Positions 1 through 9,766 are shown, counted from the first letter of the stretch. The stretch: DNA of 64,000 nucleotides from Pseudomonas putida (GCF_001976065.1 NZ_MNAH01000004.1:374519-438518), one strand, 5' to 3'. Notes: generated by a model from the letters alone, not told the origin. A program made the numbers and translations.

Positions 1-933
1 TACATTGACAGTTTTCATTAACCAACGATTTCTTAACTCTTGCGGATTACTGATTAGTCTCACCTCTTTGTTGTGAATACATTCATTGTTGGCCGACCCT
101 ATGAAAACTCCCGGAAGGACGTGGATTGGAGTTTTTACGCTATGCAGAGTTCTATTGAGAACTTCAATCGCACCACGAGCCCGCTCAGTAGTACCAACTG
201 TACGGCGTTCAAAATAACGAATATCGTAATCGGTAGCGCCACCAAGAACAGGATGATCTGGAGCACTACCCATTTTTAGATTCCCCGAGATTGTAGTCAG
301 GTCATCAAAGGGAGTATTAAATTCGGACTCCCTAAGCAAGGCTTTTATATTTTCAGGTAAATCCGCAAGAATTTTTTGATTGGAAGCGAAGCAAGTGTAC
401 ACCTCATTTTCCTCGCACCCTCGCAATCCTATAATATTCACCCAGTCTGGCCTAACGTAATGATTAGCCAGATCCTTGTGAAAATATATATCATTTAGAG
501 CCTTTTGTGACTGAGTTTCACAAAGACTTTCCATAGGATGGATATCCTGAAACACATCACCGTCATTGACATTAACGTAGCCAATCGGCTCCTGCGACAT
601 CAATTTTGCGTAGATCAGTAAAAACCCTTCAGCAACATACGAAAGTTTCTTTATTCGCTTGTCGATAACCGGTGACTTGAAATCCAAATATGGTAAATGA
701 GGGTCTATAGGGCAATTATGGATAAAAATGTAGGGATTGGCGAACGTATCGATATTTTTTCGGGCTTCGCAGAGTCTGACCAGTTCGGCGGGAACCTCAC
801 CTCTATTTATGACATCGTCAACTTCTTCTTCGAAGCACTCGTAATTACTGTAGGGATTATTTTTTAGTTTTAGCAAAATATCTTGAAGATAAATCCTATC
901 CTTTTCTTTGAACGTAAGGTCTACGCTGATCAT
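1..933 (-). CDS. Fe(II)/2-oxoglutarate-dependent amino-acid oxygenase, clavaminate synthase-like (3' end cut by window edge)
   Basis: This frame reads for 311 codons without a stop and runs off the left edge. The ATG at 933-931 has AGGAG seven bases upstream. The product looks like the clavaminate synthase/AsnO/VioC branch of the TauD-like fold, which hydroxylates free or carrier-bound amino acids such as Asn or Arg. The iron triad is visible as H152-K-D154 and H287, within FHKDLANH and ECIHNKEV. An Arg pair (R301, R303) just after the distal His would bind the 2-oxoglutarate carboxylate. Relatives are about 330-360 residues, so roughly 20-50 residues are missing. The gene is AT-rich, with codon use unlike every downstream gene, which suggests horizontal acquisition. 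Its genomic partners lie outside the window, so the substrate cannot be assigned. The family call is fairly firm; the substrate is unknown. Confidence 0.72.
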   Translation of the reverse strand, partial: MISVDLTFKEKDRIYLQDILLKLKNNPYSNYECFEEEVDDVINRGEVPAELVRLCEARKNIDTFANPYIFIHNCPIDPHLPYLDFKSPVIDKRIKKLSYVAEGFLLIYAKLMSQEPIGYVNVNDGDVFQDIHPMESLCETQSQKALNDIYFHKDLANHYVRPDWVNIIGLRGCEENEVYTCFASNQKILADLPENIKALLRESEFNTPFDDLTTISGNLKMGSAPDHPVLGGATDYDIRYFERRTVGTTERARGAIEVLNRTLHSVKTPIHVLPGVFIGSANNECIHNKEVRLISNPQELRNRWLMKTVNV

Positions 934-1321
934 ATGCGCTCTCCTGAACAGTATTGTCCGAAACAACTCGAAAGCCTGTATCCCGCAAGAAATCAGAATC
1001 TCTAGTTTGCGCGCCGCTTGAACACCCATAGTCAAACCACCCACTATCTTTCCGTATCGGGAACTATTGAGCACGACCGAGCAAAACATTACTTTGCGGA
1101 CTGCATAGCGTTACTGCAGCAAACCTATTTCGAGGACATACAACACGTCAAGAGCTCATGAGATTTTCAGAAGTTACTTACACTTACAATCCTTGGTCGA
1201 GGTAGGACTATTCCTGAAAATTTGTAAGAAAACTCCTGTAGACAAACTTTCCTGCCTGCCCCCCATGCCATATTTCGGGGCATGTAGCGCAAGGCACCTG
1301 TTTAAAACAAATCACGAGACG
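934..1321. other. Intergenic region upstream of the oxygenase gene
   Basis: No convincing gene is visible here. The base composition is intermediate between the AT-rich oxygenase gene and the core genome, so this is probably the boundary of the acquired segment. A 45-codon open stretch on the plus strand (about 1006-1143) lacks a ribosome binding site and resembles nothing I know. The oxygenase promoter presumably lies just above 933, but no clear -35/-10 pair stands out. Confidence 0.4.
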
Positions 1322-1353
1322 CAAAAGGAGCGCGGCCAGATAACCGCGCGCTC
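1322..1353 (-). terminator. Rho-independent terminator after the TonB-domain gene
   Basis: Read on the minus strand this is a GC-rich stem (GAGCGCGCGG pairing with CCGCGCTC, one bulge) followed by CCTTTT. It starts four bases past the stop codon of the gene at 1358-1972. Confidence 0.7.
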
Positions 1354-1357
1354 GTTG

Positions 1358-1972
1358 TTAAAGCAACTTTCGAATACCCTGCGGCAAATACCGCACGTAC
1401 CTGGAAACAGGGTTACTGCGGCACTCACTGACTATGATTGGCACCTTGCGATTCAACTGGGTTATCAGTTCAAGGCGCCGCTCGTTCGATAACATGTCTT
1501 TTGAAAACGCTTTCGTCAGATAAGCGCGGGTGTAGTAGAACGCCGCGGAATCCGTCCATCTGTGCTCGGGTGTATCGACAAGCGCGTTATTGAGATCGCG
1601 ACATCGCAGTTCGTTGAGCCACTTGTTGGTATCGATCGTCATATCCCAATCGTAGCCAAACACCATCGGCGCAACCATGTCCTGTTCGGCAGGTTTATCG
1701 CCATCGACGGTCCAGGGCTTGAACCGCCACTGCGCTATCGCCACCCGGGTCGCTTCAGCCAGGTCCGGGTGATCGCTTTGTACAATCTTCACCTTGCTGA
1801 TTGAACCATCGGCCTTGACCGTGAACCCGACCCGGACAGTACCGACCACCCCGGCCCTCTGCAGTGCCAGTGGATAGATCGGCTTGGGATTGTTCTCCGG
1901 TATCAGAAAAAACTCTCCAGCCCGGATTTCACCCAATACCACCAGGATCAACAGCAACACAAACCAACGCAT
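1358..1972 (-). CDS. TonB C-terminal-domain protein with signal peptide
   Basis: The product is a 204-residue exported protein. The start at 1972 is chosen because a near-perfect ribosome site (GGGAGGAGGT) sits directly before it and because it begins a classic signal peptide (MRWFVLLLILVVLGEIRA). The reading frame stays open further upstream but without these signals. Residues about 27-95 hold a TonB C-terminal-like domain, with a PIYP start and the segments VRVGFTVKADGS and QWRFKPW. The remaining 100 residues are not recognised. There is no long proline-rich spacer and no ExbB/ExbD neighbour, so it is unlikely to be the main energy-transducing TonB. It may be a periplasmic protein that reuses the fold. 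It is transcribed alone and ends in a strong terminator. Confidence 0.7.
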   Translation of the reverse strand: MRWFVLLLILVVLGEIRAGEFFLIPENNPKPIYPLALQRAGVVGTVRVGFTVKADGSISKVKIVQSDHPDLAEATRVAIAQWRFKPWTVDGDKPAEQDMVAPMVFGYDWDMTIDTNKWLNELRCRDLNNALVDTPEHRWTDSAAFYYTRAYLTKAFSKDMLSNERRLELITQLNRKVPIIVSECRSNPVSRYVRYLPQGIRKLL

Positions 1973-2227
1973 ACCTCCTCCCTCTTGATGCAAATGCCAG
2001 GTCCTGGCCGCAACAAAAAGGCTACAGACCGACGGCCTCAAGCTGAAGGTCGCGGCTTCCGGTAAAGGCGCAGGACATTTCCCAAAGGCCTGCCTTCACC
2101 CGCCGCATCAAACAGGAACGCTGTAATAATTCCTACAACGCACTTCATTTATACCTGAGCGACATGTTCATAAAGGAACACTCGAATTCCAACATTTTCG
2201 CTGTTTTGCCGATGCGAACCGGTGCTA

Positions 2228-2242
2228 TTTTCGGTAACGAAA
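2228..2242. promoter_or_regulatory. Probable GlpR operator upstream of glpT
   Basis: TTTTCGGTAACGAAA is a dyad (TTTCG-GTAA-CGAAA) that matches the core of the Escherichia coli GlpR operator (TTCG-WWAW-CGAA). It lies 49 bp upstream of the glpT start in a 318-bp spacer with no gene (1973-2290). Glycerol-3-phosphate relief of GlpR repression is the inferred control. Confidence 0.5.
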
Positions 2243-2290
2243 CTGTAATATTCGTATCCGCAGTCAAAACAAGAAATTTGGAGCTCTTGA

Positions 2291-3640
2291 ATGTTTGCTT
2301 TCTTTCGTCCTGCCACGCATCAGGCTCCCTTGCCTGAAGAAAAAATAGACAGCACCTACCGACGCCTGCGTTGGCAGATCTTCGCCGGTATCTTCATCGG
2401 TTACGCCGGTTACTACCTGCTGCGCAAAAACTTCTCCCTGGCCATGCCTTATCTGATCGAAGAGGGCTACACCCGAGGGGAGCTGGGGGTGGCGCTGTCG
2501 GCGATTGCCATCGCCTACGGCTTGTCCAAGTTCCTGATGGGCATCGTGTCCGACCGTTCCAACCCGCGCTTCTTCCTTCCGTTTGGCCTCGTGGTCTCGG
2601 CGGCGGTGATGTTCACGTTCGGTTTTGCCCATTGGGCGACATCCAGCGTGACTATCATGTTCGTCCTGCTGTTCATCAATGGCTGGGCGCAGGGCATGGG
2701 CTGGCCGCCAAGCGGGCGGACCATGGTGCACTGGTGGTCGCAGAAGGAACGCGGTGGCGTGGTGTCCCTGTGGAACGTGGCGCACAACGTCGGTGGCGGT
2801 TTGATCGGCCCGCTGTTCCTGATCGGCATGGGCCTGTTCAACGACTGGCACGCGGCGTTTTATGTGCCAGCGGCGGTGGCCATGGCCGTGGCCGTGTTTG
2901 CCTTCATCACCATGCGCGACACCCCGCAATCGGTCGGCCTGCCGCCGATCGAGAAGTACAAGAACGATTACCCGGAAGGCTACGACGCCAGCCACGAAGA
3001 AGAATTCAGCGCCAAGGAAATCTTCGTCAAATACGTGCTGCGCAACAAAATGCTCTGGTACATCGCCCTGGCCAACGTCTTCGTCTACCTGCTGCGCTAC
3101 GGCGTGCTGGACTGGGCGCCGACCTACCTCAAGGAAGCCAAGGGTTTCACCGTGGACAAGACGTCTTGGGCGTACTTCTTCTACGAGTGGGCCGGTATTC
3201 CGGGCACGCTGTTGTGCGGCTGGATGTCGGACAAGATCTTCCGTGGCAACCGCGGCCTGACCGGCATGGTGTTCATGGCGCTGGTGACCGTGGCGACGCT
3301 GGTGTACTGGCTCAACCCGGCCGGTAACCCGACGGTCGACATGATTGCGCTGATCTCCATCGGCTTCCTGATCTACGGGCCGGTGATGCTGATCGGTCTA
3401 CAGGCGTTGGAACTGGCACCGAAAAAAGCCGCCGGCACGGCTGCGGGCTTCACCGGCCTGTTCGGCTACCTGGGCGGATCGGTCGCGGCCAGTGCAGCGA
3501 TGGGCTATACCGTGGACCATTTCGGCTGGGACGGCGGTTTCGTCTTGCTGATCGGTGCCTGCCTGCTGGCGATGGCTTTCCTTGCGCCGACGCTGTGGCA
3601 CAAGCAGGTCGCCAGTCAGGGCCGCGAAGCACTCGCTTGA
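2291..3640 (+). CDS. glpT: Glycerol-3-phosphate transporter GlpT (MFS)
   Basis: This is a 449-residue inner-membrane antiporter of the organophosphate:phosphate family, importing glycerol-3-phosphate in exchange for inorganic phosphate. The family hallmarks are visible: the N-terminal RWQIFAGIFIGYAGYYLLRKNFSLA block, the GWAQGMGWPPSGRTMVHWW loop, the WNVAHNVGGG helix and the second-half TAAGFTGLFGYLGGS. About twelve membrane segments are split by a long acidic cytoplasmic loop (residues about 215-245). GGAG lies eight bases before the ATG. The putative GlpR operator upstream fits the assignment. No glp catabolic genes adjoin it. Its 3' end overlaps the convergent chaC gene by 25 bp. Confidence 0.92.
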   Translation: MFAFFRPATHQAPLPEEKIDSTYRRLRWQIFAGIFIGYAGYYLLRKNFSLAMPYLIEEGYTRGELGVALSAIAIAYGLSKFLMGIVSDRSNPRFFLPFGLVVSAAVMFTFGFAHWATSSVTIMFVLLFINGWAQGMGWPPSGRTMVHWWSQKERGGVVSLWNVAHNVGGGLIGPLFLIGMGLFNDWHAAFYVPAAVAMAVAVFAFITMRDTPQSVGLPPIEKYKNDYPEGYDASHEEEFSAKEIFVKYVLRNKMLWYIALANVFVYLLRYGVLDWAPTYLKEAKGFTVDKTSWAYFFYEWAGIPGTLLCGWMSDKIFRGNRGLTGMVFMALVTVATLVYWLNPAGNPTVDMIALISIGFLIYGPVMLIGLQALELAPKKAAGTAAGFTGLFGYLGGSVAASAAMGYTVDHFGWDGGFVLLIGACLLAMAFLAPTLWHKQVASQGREALA

Positions 3641-4284
3641 TCATCCTTTGATTTGCAGCGCTTGAGCCGCGCCTCCAGATTCCGGTCTGGCATGGCGTGG
3701 CTACGCAGGGCGTGTACGGTCTGCTCGACATAGTCGCGAGTGGTGCCGTAACGCCCGCAAGCGTTTTCGAACACGTGGCTCAGCACGTGATCCGGCAGGT
3801 TGCCAGCGTAGCTGGGCAGGTGCCGCTCCAGGACGAATCCCAATGCCTGAACCTGATTGCCGTCCTCGAGTCGGCAATTGAGCCAGTGTGGACGATAGGA
3901 CGGGAATGGCATTTCTCTTTTCCACAGTGCATACAGCGAAGCGTCCAGTTGCTCTTCCGGCAAGCGGTAGGCAAACCCGCTGCAAGAGCCGCCGCGATCC
4001 AGGCCAAAGACGAGGCCAGGCATTTCCGGCGTGCCGCGATGTTCGTGGGACCACAGGTACAAACCGCGATGGTAGCCATGTACGCGTCCGCGAACCCGTT
4101 CGACCGCCGTGCACTCCGGCCGCCAGATCAGCGACCCGTAGGCGAACAGCCATACCGGGCCGCCCTTGTGGCGCGCCATGGTCGATTGCATCGAGCTGAG
4201 CAATTGTTCGTGAGTGAGTTGCGGCCCCAGATCGAGCCGCGGAGGGTAAGCCAGATTCAAGATTGACGATTCAATGGCGCTCAT
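3616..4284 (-). CDS. chaC: ChaC-type gamma-glutamylcyclotransferase
   Basis: This 222-residue cytosolic enzyme is predicted to split glutathione into 5-oxoproline and Cys-Gly. The substrate-binding signature YGSLIW is at residues 49-54, and the family block SHEHRGTPEMPGLVFGLDRGGSC follows. The ATG at 4284 begins MSAIESSIL. The gene faces glpT and its last eight codons overlap the glpT 3' end, so the two messages are complementary there. It is monocistronic, with an AT-rich spacer upstream. Confidence 0.88.
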   Translation of the reverse strand: MSAIESSILNLAYPPRLDLGPQLTHEQLLSSMQSTMARHKGGPVWLFAYGSLIWRPECTAVERVRGRVHGYHRGLYLWSHEHRGTPEMPGLVFGLDRGGSCSGFAYRLPEEQLDASLYALWKREMPFPSYRPHWLNCRLEDGNQVQALGFVLERHLPSYAGNLPDHVLSHVFENACGRYGTTRDYVEQTVHALRSHAMPDRNLEARLKRCKSKDDQASASRP

Positions 4285-4427
4285 GGCGAATAGCGTTCAG
4301 CTCCCCGCGAGTAAAGAGTTACTTAATAGAACGCACCGCTGCAACAATAAGGCACATATGTTTTTCAAAGCAATTCAAGTGCCATGGCACCGTTGTTAAT
4401 TAATTACCTGAACAAATTATAACCTAC

Positions 4428-4455
4428 CGGTATTTATATGATTTTATAAATACCG
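4428..4455. repeat. AT-rich perfect inverted repeat (11-bp arms, 6-base loop)
   Basis: CGGTATTTATA and its exact complement TATAAATACCG flank TGATTT. It lies in the 241-bp spacer between chaC and the reductase gene, in sequence much richer in A+T than its surroundings. There is no T-tract on either strand, so a factor-independent terminator is unlikely. It could be an operator or a transcript-stabilising hairpin. Confidence 0.55.
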
Positions 4456-4525
4456 ATAAGCTATATAGAGAGATATAAGGATAAAACCGTAGGGCAACAT
4501 CAAGATCATGGATCAAGATCGCGGA

Positions 4526-5494
4526 TCAAGATCGCGGCGCGTACGCAAATACGTCGGCGCGCATCTGGTGGGCGTCCATCCCCGCCTCGACCAACGCATC
4601 CAGGGTGCCGTAGACCATGGCCGGCGAGCCGCTGGCATAGACATGCAAGGCCTTGAGATCGGGAAAGTCTTCGCAGACCGCTTCATGCAACATGCCGCAA
4701 CGCCCCTGCCAGCCGCATTGGTCGCTGACGACTTTATGCAGGAACAGGTTGGGCAGTTTCAGCCACTCATCCCAATGTTCGACTTCATAAAAGTCTTCAG
4801 GGCGACGCACCCCCCAATACAGGTGCACGGGATGCTTGAAGCCTAGCGCACGGCAATGCTCGATCAGGCCATGGACCTGGCCCATGCCCGTGCCAGCGGC
4901 GATCAGCACCAACGGACCGTCCGGCAACTCCGCCAGGTGCGTATCTCCAAACGGCATGTCGATACGCACCATCATGTTGCGTTGCAGTTGCTCGATCAGG
5001 TTCAGCGCACTGGCTTCGCGCGCCAACACGTGGATTTCCAGATCCCGCCCGCCAGAGGGTGCCGAGGCCAGGGAGAAGGATGACTTCTCGCCATTGTCGC
5101 GATGGATCATCAGGTACTGGCCCGCGTGATAACGCGGCGACTTGCCGGCAGGCGCCCGCAGCCGCACCCGCCAGGTATCGCCACCGACCTCGGTGCAACT
5201 GGTGACCTGACACGACAGACTGCGCACCGGCAACTCTCCGAGCGCGAGCACGCCATCCCACAGCACGATGCAGTCTTCCAGCGGCTCCGCTATGCAAGTG
5301 TAGAACTCGCCATGGTCACGCACGAGGCCTGCCTGCTCGACGCGCCCTTCCACCAGCAGCGCGGCGCATACATGGCAGTTACCGTTGCGGCAGCTTTGCG
5401 GGCATTCATAGCCCAGGCGACGTGCGCCATCGAGAATCCGCTCGCCGGGCAAGATATCCAGGACTGCTCCAGAGGGCTGCAAGGTTACACGCAT
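4526..5494 (-). CDS. 2Fe-2S ferredoxin / FAD-NAD(P)H reductase (CDP-6-deoxy-glucoseen reductase-like)
   Basis: This is a 322-residue flavin reductase. Residues 1-90 form a plant-type ferredoxin domain (C35-x4-C40-x2-C43 and a fourth Cys in FYTCIAEPL). They are followed by FAD-binding (RYHAGQYLMI, SFSLAS) and NAD(P)-binding (IAAGTGMGQVHGL) domains. The start at 5494 is chosen because its ATG overlaps the ubiD stop by one base (TGATG), which implies translational coupling. Pseudomonas homologues are usually labelled CDP-6-deoxy-delta-3,4-glucoseen reductase, but there is no deoxysugar cluster here. Coupling to a prenyl-FMN enzyme suggests instead a flavin or electron supply role; that is inference. 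Confidence 0.8.
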   Translation of the reverse strand: MRVTLQPSGAVLDILPGERILDGARRLGYECPQSCRNGNCHVCAALLVEGRVEQAGLVRDHGEFYTCIAEPLEDCIVLWDGVLALGELPVRSLSCQVTSCTEVGGDTWRVRLRAPAGKSPRYHAGQYLMIHRDNGEKSSFSLASAPSGGRDLEIHVLAREASALNLIEQLQRNMMVRIDMPFGDTHLAELPDGPLVLIAAGTGMGQVHGLIEHCRALGFKHPVHLYWGVRRPEDFYEVEHWDEWLKLPNLFLHKVVSDQCGWQGRCGMLHEAVCEDFPDLKALHVYASGSPAMVYGTLDALVEAGMDAHQMRADVFAYAPRS

Positions 5495-6960
5495 CAATCT
5501 ATTCCTAACTGATTCCAGATGGCATCGATCCGTTGGGTCACGGCGTCGTCCTTGACGATTACACGGCCCCACTCGCGCGTGGTTTCACCCGGCCATTTAT
5601 GCGTGGCATCGAGCCCCATCTTCGAACCCAGGCCGGAAACCGGCGAGGCGAAGTCCAGGTAGTCGATCGGTGTGTTCTCGATCATCACCGTGTCGCGCTT
5701 GGGGTCCATGCGCGTGGTGATGGCCCAGATCACGTCGTTCCAGTCCCGCGCGTTGATATCGTCGTCGGTGACGATAACGAACTTGGTGTACATGAACTGT
5801 CGCAAAAACGACCAGACGCCGAGCATTACCCGCTTGGCATGGCCTGGGTACGACTTCTTCATGGTCACCACGGCCATCCGATAGGAACAGCCTTCGGGTG
5901 GCAGGTAGAAGTCGGTGATTTCGGGGAACTGCTTCTGCAGGATCGGCACAAACACTTCGTTCAGTGCCACACCGAGGATTGCCGGCTCATCCGGTGGACG
6001 GCCGGTGTAGGTGCTGTGGTAGATCGGCTTGATCCGGTGGGTGATGCGCTCGACGGTGAACACCGGGAAGCTGTCGACTTCGTTGTAGTAACCGGTGTGG
6101 TCGCCGTACGGCCCTTCATCGGCCATCTCGCCCGGATGAATCACCCCTTCGAGGATGATTTCGGCGGTGGCCGGCACTTGCAGGTCGTTGCCACGGCACT
6201 TGACCAGTTCGGTCCGGTTACCGCGCAGCAAGCCGGCAAAGGCGTACTCGGAAAGACTGTCTGGCACCGGGGTCACGGCACCGAGGATGGTCGCCGGGTC
6301 AGCACCCAGCGCCACGGCCACCGGGAACGGCTGGCCAGGGTGTTTCTCGCACCATTCACGGTAATCCAGCGCGCCGCCGCGGTGACTCAGCCAGCGCATG
6401 ATGACCTTGTTGCGGCCGATCACTTGCTGACGGTAGATACCGAGGTTCTGCCGGTCCTTGTTCGGCCCCTTGGTGACCGTCAGGCCCCAGGTGATCAGCG
6501 GGGCGACATCGCCTGGCCAGCAGGTCTGCACGGGCAAGGTCGAAAGGTCGACGTCGTCGCCTTCGATCACCACTTCCTGGCAGATCGCGTCTTTGACGAC
6601 CTTGGGCGCCATGGAGATGATCTTGCGGAAGATCGGCAGCTTGGACCAGGCGTCTTTCAGCCCCTTCGGCGGCTCGGGCTCCTTGAGGAACGCCAGCAAT
6701 TTGCCGATTTCACGCAGCTCGCTGACCGCTTCGGCGCCCATGCCCAACGCGACGCGCTCGGGGGTACCGAACAGGTTGCCGAGCACGGGAATGTCAAAAC
6801 CGGTAGGTTTTTCGAAGAGCAGGGCCGGGCCCTTGGCGCGCAAGGTGCGATCGCACACCTCGGTCATTTCGAGCACTGGGGACACCGGAACCTGGATGCG
6901 CTTGAGTTCGCCGCGCTGTTCCAGGCCGCTGATAAAGTCGCGCAAGTCGCGATACTGCAT
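5494..6960 (-). CDS. ubiD: UbiD, 4-hydroxy-3-polyprenylbenzoate decarboxylase
   Basis: A 488-residue decarboxylase of ubiquinone biosynthesis that uses prenylated FMN made by UbiX. The length and the opening MQYRDLRDFISGLE match the UbiD family. The prenyl-FMN/Mn region (MRWLSHRGGALDYREW) and the EGPYGDHTGYYNE motif are intact. The ATG at 6960 has no competitor. It is first of a two-gene minus-strand unit with the ferredoxin reductase. It lies downstream of rho, but the rho terminator at 7062-7087 separates the transcripts. Confidence 0.95.
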   Translation of the reverse strand: MQYRDLRDFISGLEQRGELKRIQVPVSPVLEMTEVCDRTLRAKGPALLFEKPTGFDIPVLGNLFGTPERVALGMGAEAVSELREIGKLLAFLKEPEPPKGLKDAWSKLPIFRKIISMAPKVVKDAICQEVVIEGDDVDLSTLPVQTCWPGDVAPLITWGLTVTKGPNKDRQNLGIYRQQVIGRNKVIMRWLSHRGGALDYREWCEKHPGQPFPVAVALGADPATILGAVTPVPDSLSEYAFAGLLRGNRTELVKCRGNDLQVPATAEIILEGVIHPGEMADEGPYGDHTGYYNEVDSFPVFTVERITHRIKPIYHSTYTGRPPDEPAILGVALNEVFVPILQKQFPEITDFYLPPEGCSYRMAVVTMKKSYPGHAKRVMLGVWSFLRQFMYTKFVIVTDDDINARDWNDVIWAITTRMDPKRDTVMIENTPIDYLDFASPVSGLGSKMGLDATHKWPGETTREWGRVIVKDDAVTQRIDAIWNQLGID

Positions 6961-7061
6961 GCGTGAGCCTCGTGTTGGCCGTGGCGTTCGGGGCAGGCAG
7001 TTTAGCGCCGAACCCCTCTATTCAGAACCATGAACTGCCGGTTCATCAAAAATCAGATAGC

Positions 7062-7087
7062 AAAAAGCCGGGTTGCCCCGGCTTTTT
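7062..7087 (-). terminator. Rho-independent terminator downstream of rho
   Basis: AAAAAGCCGGGG, a short loop and CCCGGCTTTTT (minus-strand sense) form a strong stem with a T-tract, 12 bases past the rho stop codon. It is symmetrical enough to act on both strands. Confidence 0.85.
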
Positions 7088-7099
7088 GACCTGTTCGAC

Positions 7100-8359
<1,260 letters not shown>

Positions 8360-8556
8360 ATAGGAATGACGTAATCATTTATGGAGGGGGGAAATTAAGC
8401 TTTTGGCTTAATGAGGCCGCGCCGCGGAGAAGGCGACAGGATCGCGTACTTATTCGAAAAGGAGAGCGTCGGCGACGGCTAGCAGGGGGCACTGGAGAAA
8501 CCAGCGCGGGGCCGAATGTAACACCTGAGTTTCGGAGCGTCTAGCCCTCCACTACG

Positions 8557-8585
8557 AAAAAAGCCCCGCTATTTGCGGGGCTTTT
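8557..8585 (-). terminator. Rho-independent terminator downstream of trxA
   Basis: GCCCCGC / GCGGGGC arms flank ATAAA (minus sense), with A- and T-runs on both sides. It lies 22 bases past the trxA stop. Confidence 0.85.
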
Positions 8586-8607
8586 CTCTGACACGCTGCT
8601 ACGACGT

Positions 8608-8937
8608 TTAGATGTTGGCGTCGAGGAAAGCCGCCAGTTGCGACTTCGACAGTGCGCCGACCTTGGTCGCTTCAACGTTGCCGTTCTTGAACAGCATCAG
8701 TGTCGGGATACCGCGCACGCCGTGCTTGGCGGGGGTTTCCTGGTTTTCGTCGATGTTCAGCTTGGCAACGGTCAGCTTGCCTTTGTAGGTCTCGGCAATT
8801 TCGTCCAGGACAGGAGCGATCATTTTGCAAGGGCCGCACCACTCAGCCCAGTAGTCGACCAGTACAGCGCCTTCAGCCTTGAGTACGTCGGCCTCGAAGC
8901 TAGCGTCGCTAACGTGTTTGATAAGATCGCTGCTCAT
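8608..8937 (-). CDS. trxA: Thioredoxin TrxA
   Basis: A 109-residue cytosolic disulfide reductase. The active site WCGPC occupies residues 33-37, and the cis-proline loop GIPTL is present. The start at 8937 gives the normal thioredoxin length and has GGAG seven bases upstream; the frame is open for 14 more codons without support. It is a single-gene unit, as in other pseudomonads, where trxA also sits beside rho. Confidence 0.97.
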   Translation of the reverse strand: MSSDLIKHVSDASFEADVLKAEGAVLVDYWAEWCGPCKMIAPVLDEIAETYKGKLTVAKLNIDENQETPAKHGVRGIPTLMLFKNGNVEATKVGALSKSQLAAFLDANI

Positions 8938-9058
8938 GGAATTCTCCAGGGTTGTAAGCAAAAAAACGTGGCCCATCATAGCCGCCCTTCCCCTGTTCAG
9001 GAAGGTGCAGATGATTGAGTCTCGCTATGGTGTTGCATGAGTTTGGGTATAGCTCAGG

Positions 9059-9766
9059 TCAGGCGGTGGCGGGAGCGACGAACGCGATCCCGGTGCGCAT
9101 CGCCGCGTTGCGCACGTGTTCGTGCATGGCCTTTTGTGCAGCCCCCGAGGCCCGGCGCGCCAGCGCGCGAAGGATCTTGCGGTGCTCCTGCCAGGTTTCC
9201 ATGGCTCGCTCGGCCCGGATGAACGGTAGCTTCTGGCTCTCCAGGAAGATGTCGGCGCTGGCCGTCAGGATGCTCAGCATCGCCTGATTGCCGCTGGCCA
9301 GCAGAATGCGTCGATGAAACTCAAAGTCCAGCCGCGCCGCCGCTTCAAAGTCGCCAGATTTCAGTTTGTTGCGCATGGCGGCGACGTTATCTTCCAGCGC
9401 ATCGAGTTCATCGGTACTCAAGGTCACGGCCGCCAGCCCCGCCGCAAACCCCTCCAGCGCATAACGCAGCTGGAAGATATCCAGAGGCGAAGCCTGTGCC
9501 GCGAACGGCCAACCGGGCGCAGCCTCGCCTCGCGGCAGCTCCACCGGCGACTGCACGAACACGCCTTTACCCGGCTGTATGCTGATGACACCCAGCGCAC
9601 TGAGCGATGACAACGCCTCGCGCAACGACGCCCGACTGACGCCCAATTGCACCGCCAGGTCCCGCTGCGAAGGCAAGGCATCCCCGGGCCCGAAACCCCG
9701 TTCGGTGATCAGCTTGCGGATGGCTTGCAGCGCCACTTCAGGTACGGCGCGGGAGATCGAATTCAT
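9059..9766 (-). CDS. GntR-family transcriptional regulator, FadR subfamily
   Basis: A 235-residue regulator with an N-terminal winged helix-turn-helix (residues about 8-70; LPSQRDLAVQLGVSRASLREAL is the recognition region). A C-terminal all-helical FCD ligand domain (about 95-220) carries the metal/ligand residues D..FH and H in LDFEFHRRIL and HEHVRNA. It is divergent from the amino-acid ABC transporter at 10023, with a 256-bp shared spacer, so it probably controls that operon in response to an organic acid or amino acid. The effector and operator are not deducible from this window. Confidence 0.85.
   Translation of the reverse strand: MNSISRAVPEVALQAIRKLITERGFGPGDALPSQRDLAVQLGVSRASLREALSSLSALGVISIQPGKGVFVQSPVELPRGEAAPGWPFAAQASPLDIFQLRYALEGFAAGLAAVTLSTDELDALEDNVAAMRNKLKSGDFEAAARLDFEFHRRILLASGNQAMLSILTASADIFLESQKLPFIRAERAMETWQEHRKILRALARRASGAAQKAMHEHVRNAAMRTGIAFVAPATA

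Noticed and set aside
73..279. 68-codon plus-strand frame
   Set aside because: It is the antisense of the oxygenase gene, which has a ribosome site, full-length openness and catalytic motifs.
1193..1492. 99-codon plus-strand frame
   Set aside because: It overlaps the terminator and the 3' end of the TonB-domain gene and has no ribosome site or recognisable motif.
4526..5494. CDP-6-deoxy-glucoseen reductase of a deoxysugar pathway
   Set aside because: No sugar nucleotide genes are nearby. The domain layout is generic and the coupling is to ubiD.
5533..6966. 477-codon plus-strand frame opposite ubiD
   Set aside because: Long antisense frames are common in high-GC Pseudomonas genes. The composition is His/Gln/Val/Arg-rich and there is no ribosome site.
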